The notes under the pieces were generated by a model. The model searched no databases, had not been told where the DNA came from, and was given only the letters and a program-made list of their open reading frames with translations. 64,000 nt of DNA from Euphrasia confusa (Eukaryota > Streptophyta > Magnoliopsida > Lamiales > Orobanchaceae): the NCBI GenBank assembly GCA_954870475.1, contig OX940964.1, positions 9,397,865-9,461,864 on the forward strand. The letters are read 5' to 3'. The translations under genes and the position numbers were made by a program. Shown here piece by piece: positions 31,203-42,520 of the stretch (position 1 is the stretch's first letter; every line of letters starts with the position of its first letter).

Positions 31203-32890
31203 TGCTGGAGTAGTATACTTAATGTCTAGATTTGAGTATTCTGAACTCCTTGTACACTTTCATTTACCTATTAAATACAAACATTCATTTGCTTTTAATT
31301 ATTGTTAATTAAATTTATGCAAATTATAGTCCTGGATTCTATACGTTGTAGTTAGTATGGTGTGTCGGGCCCACACAGAAGATCATACTATCGGTTACTC
31401 GTATTTAATCGAACAGATGCTCACGACCTAGATGGACACGGACCAATCCATCGGTATAGTCGTTGTGTGAGAGAGAAAATAATTTGTCTTAATTATTTTA
31501 TCACACTTGTACACTTGGTGTATTGAGCGGATCGATTGAGACTCATCAATTAGGTTTGCTCGGCGATAATTGATTTGAGACTCAGTGTATTTTATTCTTA
31601 ATCCCCGATACAATTGCGGGTGTGTATATTTAGTATAAGTGACTTTGATTTTCCAAAGGAATTGACCGGTTTAAGTATTGGGTCAATTACCGGTTAAGTT
31701 GGGTCACTATATTTTATATATGGCATGCCGTGAATTCTTGACGGGACAGTGTATCCCGGAAGGGTTGATAATATCCCCGAGATGAGCTCATAAGGATTTA
31801 TTATGTAAACCTCGCGAGTGGATTTAATTCCGCATAATAAATAAGGTTGAGTGGTACTAGTCTCGGATAAAAGAGATGAATAAATTTATTAAGCAATAAA
31901 TAAATTTTATTCATGGATATTTATATCTTAAATACACGGAATAAATAATACTACCGGAGAAATATTATTTGGATATAATATGGGTTAATATTGGGAGTGC
32001 AATTAATTTATATAGTGGAAAATAAATTAATTAATATTGATAAGGATTAATGGACTTGGGCAGTGGGCTCAATTTAATCTTCAATATTGGAAGCCCAATA
32101 TTCCACCTCCTTTAGATCCCCTACGTAGCCTATAAAAGCACTACATGGCCTTCATAATTCATAAGACAAGATTATCACACTTGATATTCTAGAGAGTTGA
32201 AGGAGATCCATAGGAGTTCGATAGATCGTCGCCCACCCGACGTTCGAACGGAGTGCAAGGAATACGTGGGAAGATTCAAAGGTCGTCTTGATTTCGTTTC
32301 TCCGAACAACGAATCGAAAGGTAAAAATCTAAACGCCCTTGATTTTGTTCGATTTGATTTATCGAGAATACCGTAAAACGAAGATCCGAGGATCGAATCC
32401 CGGAACGAGGGTCGAGCCGGGCGGTGGTGGTCGAACCACCGGACCGCCGGCGGCTCGTGGATCCCGCGTGGGGATCGCGCACGGAAATCCTCGGCTGGGA
32501 GCCGAGGATCGATCGGACCCCTACGGGGCCGATCGCTGGGAGCTGCGGGGTTACCCGCAGCGACTCGTAGCGAGCTGCGGGGTTACCCGCAGCGACTCGT
32601 AGCGAGCTGCGGGGTTACCCGCAGCGGGTCGCTGGGGACGAGCCCCAGCCATGCGAGCAGCGGATCAACGGATCCGCTGCGGGGATGCCGTGAGGCATCC
32701 CGTGCGATCGCTGGGAGCGATCGCGGGTTCCCGCGGAGGTGCGGCTGGGCGCGCACGCGTCCTCGGGCGCGTTGTGTGTTCGGTCGAGCCCCGGCTCGCG
32801 TGGACTCGTGATTTCTCCGGCAATCGAGGTTTTTTGATCGGGTTATTATTTTCTGCAAATTTTAATAGCCCGGGATATCGAATTCCAACA
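31203..32890 (+). repeat. 3' LTR of element E
   Basis: 1688 bp; TATA at 32131-32138; U3 dyad at 31354-31389; two full plus one partial 32-bp units from 32541. Nearly identical to the 5' LTR. Confidence 0.95.
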
Positions 32891-32895
32891 TAGAG
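32891..32895. repeat. Target site duplication TAGAG, right copy (element E)
   Basis: Matches 23834-23838; the D LTR resumes after it. Confidence 0.92.
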
Positions 32896-33548
32896 AAGAC
32901 CATGTAGTGCTTTTATAGGCTACGTAGGGGATCTTAAGGAGGTGGAATATTGGGCTTCCAATATTGAAGATTAAATTGAGCCCAATGCTCAAGTCCATTA
33001 ATCCTTATCAATATTAATTAATTCTATTTTCCACTATATAAAATTAATTGCACTCCCAATATTAAACCATATCCGAGACTAGTACCATTCAACCTTAATT
33101 ATTATGCGGAATAAATCCACCTGCAGGGTTTACATAATAATTCCTTATGAACTCATCTCGGGGATATTATCAACCCTTCCGGGATACACTGTCCCGTCAA
33201 GTATTCACGGCATGCCATATATAAAATATAGTGACCCAACTTAACCGGTAATTAACCCAATAATTAAATCGGTTAATTCCTTTGGTAAATCAAAGTCACT
33301 TATATTGAATATACACACCCGCAATAGTTTCGGGGATTAAGAATAAAATACACTGAGACTCGAATCGATTATCGCCGGCAATCCTAATCGATGAATCTCA
33401 ACGATCCGCTCAATACACCAAGTGTACAAGTGTGATAAAATAATTAAGACAAATTATTTTCTCTCTCACACAACGACTATACCGATGGATTGGTCCGTGT
33501 CCATCTGGGTCGTGAGCAACTGTTCGATTAAATACGAGTAACCGATAG
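32896..33548 (-). repeat. 3' LTR of D, piece 2
   Basis: Continues the D LTR after E, with its TATA box at 32911-32917 (minus). Relative to C it has lost roughly 140 bp at about 33071. It ends in TAG at the CACTA insertion. Confidence 0.88.
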
Positions 33549-34251
33549 CACTACAAAAAAACCAGGGAACCCCTACGGGAATTCCCTACGGCTTTTTTCC
33601 CGTAGAGGTTTCCCTACGGGGATCGTTTTCTGAGATCCCCTACGGCATTCCCTACGGCCCCGCCGTAGGGGTGACTCCCGTAGGGGATCCCCGTAGGGGA
33701 CTGCGCGCGCATTCGCGCCCTACAAGAGGCCCTACGGGCTAGGCGTAGGAAAATACTCCCTACGGGCATACCCCGTAGGGGAGTAATAAATCCCCTACGG
33801 GTAATTTCCCCGTAGGGGTCCCCTACGGCTATTTCCCGTAGGGGAGTAGAGAAATTTATTCCCTACGGCATTTGCCGTAGGGGAATTGTTATTATTATTT
33901 TTTTTTTTTAAATATTAATTTATATAATAATAAATTAATTAAATGTTATTATAAAATTACGCTAAATTGTTTTAAATGTATTTTTTAACGCAATTATACC
34001 GCAATTACAATTTTATAAACATAATTTTTGTACAATTTTATAAATATAAGTAATTAAAAACAATATCTCAAAAACTACTACTAAACAATACTTAAATTTA
34101 AGTAAAACTTGTAAACGCAAAAATAAAAATAAAAAATAAAAGTCCTTATAAATTAATAAAAAACAATTGTGAGTTCTATTTAATTTAATATATTTAAATG
34201 CCCTTTTCTTTTAAATTATTTTTTTTAAAACCACTATTTATATTTATAATT

Positions 34252-34254
<3 letters not shown>

Positions 34255-34290
<36 letters not shown>

Positions 34291-34312
34291 CTTATATATA
34301 TATATATATATA
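34255..34312. repeat. TA microsatellite inside the CACTA element
   Basis: Two runs of (TA)n separated by TTATCTTA; typical slippage repeat. Confidence 0.9.
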
Positions 34313-34392
34313 TTATCTTATTATTACATTTTTACATAATAAATATAAGTTAATGAATACATATATATTATCTTTTAAAAATTGTACATATA

Positions 34393-34466
34393 ACTCAGAT
34401 AGCCCAGCGGTTATCTACCTCCTCTTCACTCATGAGGTCAAGGGTTCAAACCTTGGGCTATGCAAT
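34393..34466 (+). ncRNA. tRNA-derived (SINE-head-like) fragment in the CACTA element
   Basis: TAGCCCAGCGGT (34400-34411) fits a Pol III A box and GGGTTCAAACC (34442-34452) fits a B box, about 30 bp apart. A CAAGG/CCTTG T-arm stem is present. The acceptor stem does not fold as a functional tRNA, so a SINE head or tRNA pseudogene is more likely. Confidence 0.5.
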
Positions 34467-34901
34467 ACACATTATTAATTAATACGAAGAGGGCTGGGCT
34501 TGGGTCGGGCCTTGGGTTGTTGGGATATTGTCGGGCCTTGGGTTGTGGGTCGGGCTAGGGGCCCGAGTAACATATGGGTCACGTTTTTGGATAAAAACGT
34601 ATCCCCTACGGGCCTAGCCGTAGGGAATTCCCCTACGGGCCAACCTACGGGGATGCCGTAGGGAACCCCTACGGGGAGAAGGGGAGGCGGAAACGAGTTT
34701 CCCAAGGGGCTCCCCTACGGCATGCCCGTAGGGATGGCCCCTACGGCTCCAAAAATCCCGTAGGGGATCTGTTCCCTACGAGGAATCCCCTACGGCGTGA
34801 TTCCCGTAGGGGATGCCGTAGGGAACCCTGTTCCCTACGGATTTTTGTTGATTTCCCTACGGGAATGGCCGTAGGGAATGCCAGTTTTTTTTGTAGTGTA
34901 G

Positions 34902-35089
34902 TATGATCTTCTGTGTGGGCCCGACACACCATACTAACTACAACGTATAGAATCCAGGACTATAATTTGCATATATTTAATTATAAATAATTAAATGCAA
35001 ATAATTGTTTATTTAATTAAATAGATTAATGGCAATGGATCGTGAGTTTCCGTTACTTAAATCTAGACATTAAGTACACAACTCCAACA
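34902..35089 (-). repeat. 3' LTR of D, piece 3
   Basis: Last piece, ending CTCCAACA at 35089 next to the polypurine tract (35090-35100, minus AAGTGGGAGAT). Confidence 0.9.
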
Positions 35090-35100
35090 ATCTCCCACTT

Positions 35101-38100
35101 GTACTAAGGTCTAGTCATTTCCTCCAAACTCCCGACTTCCATACTCATCACGTGCTTAAGTTGTACTTCCAAGAAGTACTATGTGAATGAGCACTCTAGG
35201 TTGTCGCTCTGAAGTTATCTTGGTGACTACAGCGTCGTCTCCCTCGACGATGACTCGTATCAGGTGGTACTTGCTCTATGTGTTATCTTACACTTATGGA
35301 CTTGTGATTTCTTACCATTTGCCATCGCACCGCTATACACATAGCCTTTTGGCAAATTAAGAATCACCTCTAAGTCCCAGAGATTATCCCGGAGTTATAC
35401 CAAAACTTCCGCTGCCTCTGAGGCCGCTATTTGGTTACCCATGGCAGAGTCCGAAAAGCATCGTGCTTATCACTCTTCCATGTTCAAACTCCTTCTCCTT
35501 CAATAGTGAAACACATAGCCTGATATCGACTTACATCGGTCCTCATTTGATTAGAAATCTAAGAGAATGTAATCCAAAGGAAATGCTCGTCTGCTTCGTA
35601 GTCTAGAACAGTACTTCGAAAGTACTTTTACAGCAGTCGAATATTCCTTTCCAGGATTACCTTGATATCCTCCCACTACGCTAACCGCATAGCCGATATC
35701 AGGTTCTTGTTTTCAACAATGCATTTATTAAGCTTTCCACACTAAAAGTGTAGGAAACTGCTTTCATTGCTTCTATCTCCTTTTGTGTTCCAAAACACAT
35801 ATCCTTAGATAGATGCATTCCGTCTCTGAAAGGTAACGAACCTTTCTCGGAATCTTGCATGTTAAAACGAACCATAATCATATATGTAAGATGTCCAGGA
35901 GAAGTACAATGTTCATTCCTAGAGATCCAAGATCTCAAGAACATGTCCAACTTCTTCCTATATCTTTCATAATGATTTATCTAGACAACCACCATTTTAT
36001 GTCTGACAACATCTTTACATTGTTACCAATGATAAAATGTTATCTACATAAAACCTCCGAGAAACACCACCTTGTTTTCCATCACGTTTCCAATACACAC
36101 GATTCGTCTATGCTTTTGATGAATCCATAAAATGGACTATCTCATCAATTTGCAAGTACCACGAACTCAATGCTTTGTTTCAATCCATAAATGGATCAAC
36201 TAAGCTTGTACTCTAAATGATCTCGCCTCTTAGCAATAATCCTTATTGCTTTCCAAGAAGGCACATTTAGATCTAGTACGGCCTTCATGTAGATCCAGGG
36301 ATCGATTTCATGTATACTAGGTCCAGAGTCCGAAAACTCACCTAGTCTTATGAACATCTTCGGTTGTTCCACAACCTCCCACTACAACGGCATTCCGGTG
36401 TATAGATAGTAATAACAATAGGTGCAGTTAGTGGTGTACCGCTACTCGGTTCGGCTGGTTCTAAGTCTTAATCTTTCTCTCTCATTTCAAAGTATCATGT
36501 CACTTTGGGCTTGTGGTTCATCGTATAGTCTTTCTCTAAGAACCGGGCGTTAGAACTTATAACGTCCTTCTGGTTCATAGTACTATTGAACACACATCTT
36601 TTGTTCTTCTAGGACATTCTACAACCGCATTTAAATGCGCCGTTGTTTCCAGATATATCCATAGAACATAGGTAGTTCCGTATAACTCATGCTTTTACTA
36701 TTTCTATAAGAGTTCCATTTCTTGTTTACGACACACCATTTCTACACAACAGTGTATGGTGAAGTCATTTAGGATCAAATCCCAATTTCTGATTAGTATG
36801 CCATGCATTCCTCAGACAGGTATTTGCCTCCGCGATCAAATCGCAAGCTACAAATGGATATACCTTGATGGCTCTCCACAATTGCTTAGTGTCCATTGAC
36901 TTGTCAAAACACTTGCTTTTGTGGCACATCAGGTATTCTAATCCATTTTTCGAGTAATCATAAAATGAAGTACTCGTACCTTATTGTCTGAGTAGGCATA
37001 GGTCTGCATACATCAGAGTCAATCAATTCTTATACTTGTCCGGATCTTACATCTTATATCCATAAAGGATTGCTTAGTCATATTATCTTCCAAATTAGAT
37101 TCTTAGGTCGGAAGGTCCACTCCCTCAACTTAATTGATCAAATATCAATTTTCGACCTTTGAACTTCTTATTTGAATAAACATGACTCAGCATAAGAATC
37201 CACAAGTATAATTGATAAAGAAATCTCTTATTAGTAAAACGAGTTTCATACTACGGTTCGTTGCATCGTGGTGGACTCAGGATTCATCATTTATATATTG
37301 CTAGCCAATGTACCAAAATAGATAATATCATTATTTCTTCTTATAACCATCAAATGATTAAAAGAAATAAAATATCCATTTATTAGAAATCCAGAACAAA
37401 GTTCTTTCTAATATGAAAGTACATAAAAGCAATAACTCAAAATGAAATCCTATAAAATGTCCTCCACTGCAACTGCTGCCTCCTCCACAGCATTGCCCAT
37501 GTAGACTACGAATTTTTATTTTCCAAGTCGTTTAGGTTTCCTGGAACCTCTTGCATTTAAAATGCACATACCGTCAGTGGTTCCATATCTACACACCAGG
37601 TTCCGGTAGATAATACCACTGACTATGTTTTACGACTAAAGAAAATTTCGTACTTTCTTTGAGAGGATAATCAGACTTCCAGTACCCAGACTGTTTGCAT
37701 CGAGAACACTCGCCTCTTGGCTTTCTCGTCCCATCTCGTGGTCCATGTAACTTATGACCACTGGGTTTCTTTGCTTGCTTTTCCTTTCCCCCGATTTTTC
37801 CCTTAGGTTCAAAACCTTTTGGCATTGGCTACAAGAGCTTGCGATTTCCGTTTCAACTCGTCTAAAAGGTCAATCATCTCAAAAACGTGTTTAAGCGTTT
37901 CCTCGAAGCGACTGGCCTTTATGAGTATCCTCATCGCTTCTTGTCTAGCCGCCTACGTCAATAGGCTCGGGAGGACAAAGCTCATTGAGTACAACCTTGT
38001 ACTCTTCAACAGTTTGGGTAATGTCTAGATCTCTATTCCAATCATTATATTTAGGGACCAGTGAGTTTAAAATCCTTACGTATCACAGAAAGTGGGTTCA

Positions 38101-38104
38101 AAGC
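35101..38104 (-). pseudogene. Heavily decayed Copia gag-pol of element D
   Basis: Order is right for a minus-strand Copia. RNase H remnants come first (35100-35700), then an RT remnant (35700-36260; DMKAVSYTFSVESL-like pieces), an integrase remnant (36600-37200), protease/pre-integrase (37250-37600), and Gag with a damaged knuckle (37589-37825, CSRCKQSGYWKSDY: the His and the last Cys are replaced). Frames rarely exceed 80 codons. Many of the same changes appear in G, so this defective version was itself copied. Confidence 0.82.
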
Positions 38105-38219
38105 CATATCCTAATCTATGAGCACATATAACAACAAACAATCGATTTAATCTCCGATATTATCTCCCTCAAATAATATCATTAAACCACTAATCACATC
38201 TAAAATCCCATCAGATATG

Positions 38220-38515
38220 GCAAGCCACGATAGTGTGGACGTTTACCTATCCAAATGATTTAGCAATTAGATTTCCTTCGGTCGTACATCATCATTAGCG
38301 TTACTTCGATGGGAAGAATACTAAGAAGCGTACCTAAGTGTAAACCATTACTCAGTATCTAAGAAGATTGTTTGGGACACGCATATTCACCGCAAGCCAC
38401 GATAGTGTGGACGTTTACGTTAACATACGCTCCTTTACTCCCTTCTATAACTGTCTACATCAATCGTTCCAAAATCCCATTCAATGTAGCAAGCCACGAT
38501 AGTGTGGACGTTTAC
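38220..38515 (-). repeat. Three stem-loop repeats in the leader of D
   Basis: Copies at 38220-38246, 38392-38418 and 38489-38515, each GCAAGCCAC-GATAGT-GTGGACGTTTAC on plus. Copy 3 is flanked by TGTAG-type and CTACA-type sequence that extends the stem. Confidence 0.88.
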
Positions 38516-38930
38516 TACACCAAAAGACTTTTACAATTGACATCCAACTACTTGAATGATTTAATCTTGTAAATCAGGACGCGGAGAATCATAAGTGAAA
38601 CTCGAAGTTTCTAACCAGTGATTCACCATGCGAACGACCCTATCTCTCATAAATGAGGGAGCCGAGCAGACAATCGATCTAGTCATCAAATGACACGAAA
38701 GTCTCTAATTTGTGTCCTCGACATGACCAAGTGGCTTTGGCTCCATTCCACTCCCCGGGGTGAGAATGAGTCGACTTGAAATCAGTTTTGGAAAGACAAA
38801 TTAGGCATTGTTTGATAAACTTAATCAATGTTTCTCGTAAAAGGAATTACAAGAATTCTCCTCCAATGACTTGTCTAAACGAACTTCAAAAGTCCATAAA
38901 AGTCACCAAGAGAACAGCAATGGAGACCAT

Positions 38931-38958
38931 GGATATGTTTCCATACCCTCTCCCACTT
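38931..38958 (-). other. Leader polypurine-like tract plus GAAA hairpin (D)
   Basis: In sense AAGTGGGAGAG, then GGGTATG-GAAA-CATATCC. One pair is G-U instead of G-C, so the stem survives a substitution. Confidence 0.8.
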
Positions 38959-40343
38959 AGCTTTTTACAATAAAGGGATACGCTATCTAATGCATAATTA
39001 AATACACATAAGCATGCATACATGAAATAAAGCACATAGAATATTATCACATAATCAAAATAATACTAGAATATTATTTTCCGACTATTATGGCTTTATC
39101 GCATCCCCGTACGCATCTTCTAGTCTTCAGTCTTCGTTCTTGAATGCTCCATGTGACGGGAATATTAATTCCAATATTTAAATCTATTTATTTTTAATAA
39201 ATCCAAAAGATACTTAATTCGAAAATTAAGTCAATCGAATAAATCAAAAATAAAATTAAATATTATTAATATTTTTATTATTTTTATTTTCCCTTTCTAC
39301 TTCATTAAATCTCTAGAATAATCTATCCAAGACCCACTTGGAATATTCTAGAAGACTTCTATAATGAAATAAGGAAATAAAATAATTTATTTTATTTCCC
39401 TTTCTACTTATTAAATCTCTAGAATAATCTATCCAAGACCCACTTGGAATATTCTAGATGATTTCCATAATGAAATAAGGAAATAAAATAATTTAGGACT
39501 CCTAGTCCTTCCAAATTAATTCCTTTCCTAACCCATTAAAAATTCCATAAAGGAATAATTAAATAAAGAAAAATTAATTTAGGACTCCCAAACTTTCCAA
39601 ATTAATTATTTTCCTAATCCATTAAAAATTCCATAAAGGAATAATTAAATAGGAAAAATAAATTAATTATAAATTTATTCCTTTTTCCTAATCTATGAAA
39701 ATTCCCAAGAATAGGAATAATCAATAAGGAAAAATAAATTTATTCTAAATTTATTCTTTTCCTATTCCATGAGAATTCCCAAAAAATAGGAATACTCAAA
39801 ATAGGAAAACCGAATAATTTAGGAAAGTAAATCTTGGTTAGGAGTAGCACGGAGTGGGGATCTCCGCACCACCCCCAACCATCGACCACCCCCCGGAGGA
39901 GCACGCCGCCGCCGCCCAGCCGGCCAGCCGCCGTCGCCGGCGACCTAAGGCCGAGAAGCCCGCGGGCAGCCCCCTTGGTGGTCGATCGATTCATCTCTTG
40001 GGTCGATCATGGGGTTGATCGATCCCCGGAATCCTCCCTCTCTTCGTCTCCTCCGTCACACTTTTCCGGTCGTCGTTTCGTCCTCGATCCAACGTAAAAT
40101 AAATTACAAATTTATTACTACGCTATCCGGTATCGATTCTACATGAAATCAACCTCATACAATTTCCGGAAAAATTAAGAACAAGCATTCACCACACAAG
40201 AACAAATATTGACATCACCGAGAGTTTAATAATCAAGAGAAATATTATGACATTAATTAACAATAATTAAATCTAGCCATAATAATCGGAAACCCTGCAA
40301 GGTAGAACAATTTATCGAAAAATACCATGAACTAAAACCAACG

Positions 40344-40354
40344 CTCTGATACCA
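40344..40354 (-). other. Primer binding site of element D
   Basis: Sense TGGTATCAGAG, 2 nt from the 5' LTR. Confidence 0.88.
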
Positions 40355-40356
40355 AT

Positions 40357-40745
40357 TGTTGGAAATCGATATCCCGGAATTAATAAATTTAAATAAATAA
40401 ATTATCTAATTAATTCCGACCGAAATCCTTCGAATATCCGGATTGTCTAGATTGCGGAACCGACAACCCAATCGAAAAAACTTTCGCCGGAAACCACCGC
40501 GAACCACCGTACGCGAACCGAGGCCCGACCGAACACCCCGCCGCGGGATAAACCCGCGGCTGTCCAGCCGAGCCCCCACGAGGGGGCTCGCGATCGCACG
40601 AGGCGATCGCCGGGATGCGTCGCGCATCCCCGGGGCAGCTCGTAGCAGCCCCCCGGCGGTGAGTCCGGCGACTCACCGCCATCGCCGGGAGGAGGGGGCG
40701 ACTGCCGCGGCACCAGCCCGCGGCTGCCCCCAGCGATCGACCACC
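40357..40745 (-). repeat. 5' LTR of D, visible part
   Basis: 389 bp, nearly identical to 23006-23394, including the first eight or so hairpins. It is cut within the GATCGACCAC hairpin by element F. Confidence 0.9.
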
Positions 40746-42429
40746 TGTTGGAAATCGACTCTCCGGGATGCGTTCGTTCGATCGCTCGAACATCCGAACC
40801 ATCCCAGTCGACCTCCGAAGTCGCTACTTCGTTCGCTCGACGGCCCTTATCCCGAATCACGCCCAGCCATCGCCCCGGAGGACAACCGCGCGAAACGGGG
40901 CTGGACTGCACAAAAACAGCGCCCGCTGTATGCAGTCCAGCGGTCGCTGGAGAAGCTGCAAACGGCGACCGCCGTTTGCTCTCTGGCGACCGCCGTTTGT
41001 CCGCGAACAGCAACGCGATGTTGCTGTTCCGGGCTCGTTTCCGGGTCGTTTTTCCTCATCCGACTACCGTTCCGGAGGTCCTAGACCCCCCAGTAGTCGA
41101 GGAACACGATCCACGACCCCGGAATCCGATCTACGTTCATGTATGATCAACGAGGTAATTTTAGATCGAATAATTGCGGAATAAGAATCGATCTCATACC
41201 TTCTCGGTCGATTGTTGAGACCTTAGAGCTTCTAACGTATTCTCTTCCCGATTCCAGCCGTTGTGTGGGCAACGATCCGCTGGAAATTCCTTGTCCGCTC
41301 TCTCCTTTCTCAACCACGGTATAATTATTCTCAATGAGAGAATAAAATTATAATTGCGTTAACTCTATTTTTCACACAGAGAAAAATATTTTTGCGCTAA
41401 GCAAAATAATTATTCTCAGATGAAAAATGAGAATTGCGGCGAACTGTAGGTTTTAGGAGAGGGCAAGGGGGGGGGGGGGGGGGGGGTTAAATAGAGCTAC
41501 GTTAGGGACCTAAGGGAAATTAATTAAGGGCTAAATTGAAATATTAATTAACTTGGAATACGTAAACGCAATTCCTTAATTAATCGATTTCAATTTTAAT
41601 TATTATTAACTCCACTATAAAATAATAATTGAATTCCCGAAATTAATTTTAATATTATTTCAACAATAATAAATCCGCCAAAATTACATATACGACTTTC
41701 CCCGTGTTTAAGATATCGAACGTCCACGAATTTATTTAATTACTAATAATTAAATTAATTCGTTTCTTATTATCCGAGACTAGTACCACTCATCCTTATT
41801 ATCATGTGGAACAAATCCACCTGCAGGGTTTACATGATAAACTTTATGAGCTCATCTCGGGGACGTTATCAACCCGATAAACGGGACACGGTTTCCTGTC
41901 TATAATCTATAGCATGCCGTGTGTACAATTCCGATTCCCAATTTACCGAGTATCTCGACTAATCAAATAGTCTCACTCATTGGCAAGTTAAAGAACCGAG
42001 AATTGGACATACGCACCTATAATTATATAGGGATTAAGAATTCGTATATCCGTAATTCTGAGGTCTAGTTCGATTACGTCGATTAGTATAAATCGAACGC
42101 CCTCCCGTGGTCCTGCTCAATACACCAAGTGTACAAGTGTAACATAATAGTCAAGACCAACTATTACCCAGTCACACTACGACGTACCGATGGATTGTCC
42201 CTGTCCATCTAAGTCGTGAGCTTCTGTTCGATAATATACGAGTAACCGACAGTATGATCTTCCGCGTGTCTCCTCACGCCATACTGTCTACAACGTATAT
42301 ATATAGGACTATTGCATTCAAGTACAAGGTAGACAAAAATGCCGACAGTTTGATTAATAGATAATGAAAAACACAGATAAGGAGTTCCATATTGTCACTA
42401 AACTAGACATTTAGAATATAACTCCATCA
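40746..42429 (-). repeat. 3' LTR of element F
   Basis: 1684 bp, TGTTGGAAATCGACTCTCCGG to CTCCATCA. Short hairpin block (40905-41040) with AAACGGCG/CGCCGTTT-type and GAACAGCAAC/GTTGCTGTTC stems; donor-like AAG|GTATGAG near 41202; TATA-like TATTTAA at about 41487-41493 next to a run of 20 G; U3 dyad 42251-42285 with GCGTG/CACGC arms. Confidence 0.93.
41467..41486 (-). repeat. Homopolymer run of 20 G (C in sense) at the F promoter
   Basis: Element H has ACGGGAGGGGATT at this place, so F expanded it. Long G runs are also frequent assembly errors. Confidence 0.75.
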
Positions 42430-42520
42430 ATCTCCCACTTATACTAAATCTCTAGTTGCCCTCTACCATACATCCGATACCCATCCCCTTCACGTGTCTC
42501 TTGAACGCTTCCGCTGGAAG
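42430..42520 (-). pseudogene. C-terminal end of F Pol, separated by element G
   Basis: Polypurine tract (42430-42439) plus the last 23 or so codons (KALPAEAFKRHVKGMGIG...), which join the RNase H frame at 51364 when G is removed. Confidence 0.88.
42516..42520. repeat. Target site duplication GGAAG, left copy (element G)
   Basis: Repeated at 51356-51360. Confidence 0.93.

Larger units (their letters stand above)
23839..32890 (+). mobile_element. Copia element E (full length, young)
   Basis: Plus-strand element: 5' LTR (23839-25558), primer site, 2.1-kb leader, one long gag-pol frame, decayed RNase H, polypurine tract, 3' LTR (31203-32890), duplication TAGAG. By eye the LTRs differ at about six or seven bases plus one 32-bp repeat unit, so insertion was recent. 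The RNase H end does not come from the same lineage as the rest (see findings). Confidence 0.95.
33549..34898. mobile_element. Non-autonomous CACTA transposon
   Basis: 1350 bp with terminal inverted repeats CACTACAAAAAAA, flanked by the 3-bp duplication TAG (33546-33548, 34899-34901), both diagnostic of the CACTA superfamily. Dense subterminal CCCTACGGG/CCCGTAGGG motifs fill both ends (33563-33893, 34602-34885; more than 30 in both orientations), the usual transposase-binding layout. The AT-rich middle has no transposase gene, so it moves only with help. It lies at the edge of the U3 dyad of the D LTR. Confidence 0.95.
38105..40356 (-). other. 5' leader of element D (no gene)
   Basis: Acceptor-like CTCATAG|ATTAG at 38117-38116 in sense, three stem-loop repeats (38220-38515), CCCCGGGG block near 38755, purine tract plus hairpin (38931-38958), tandemly duplicated AT-rich segments (39260-39740; two near-copies of the block around CTAGAATAATCTATCCAAGACCC), GC patch (39830-40080), primer site 40344-40354. 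Confidence 0.8.
23006..40745 (-). mobile_element. Copia element D (decayed; itself hosting E, CACTA and F)
   Basis: 3' LTR in three pieces (23006-23838, 32896-33548, 34902-35089), polypurine tract (35090-35100), decayed gag-pol (35101-38104), leader, primer site (40344-40354) and 5' LTR from 40357, interrupted at 40745 by F and presumably resuming beyond the window. The LTR start matches C (TGTTGGAAATCGATATCCCGG). GGGAC (23001-23005) would be its target duplication. Confidence 0.88.

Noticed and set aside
34393..34466. Functional tRNA gene
   Set aside because: A and B boxes and a T arm can be seen, but acceptor and anticodon arms do not fold properly.
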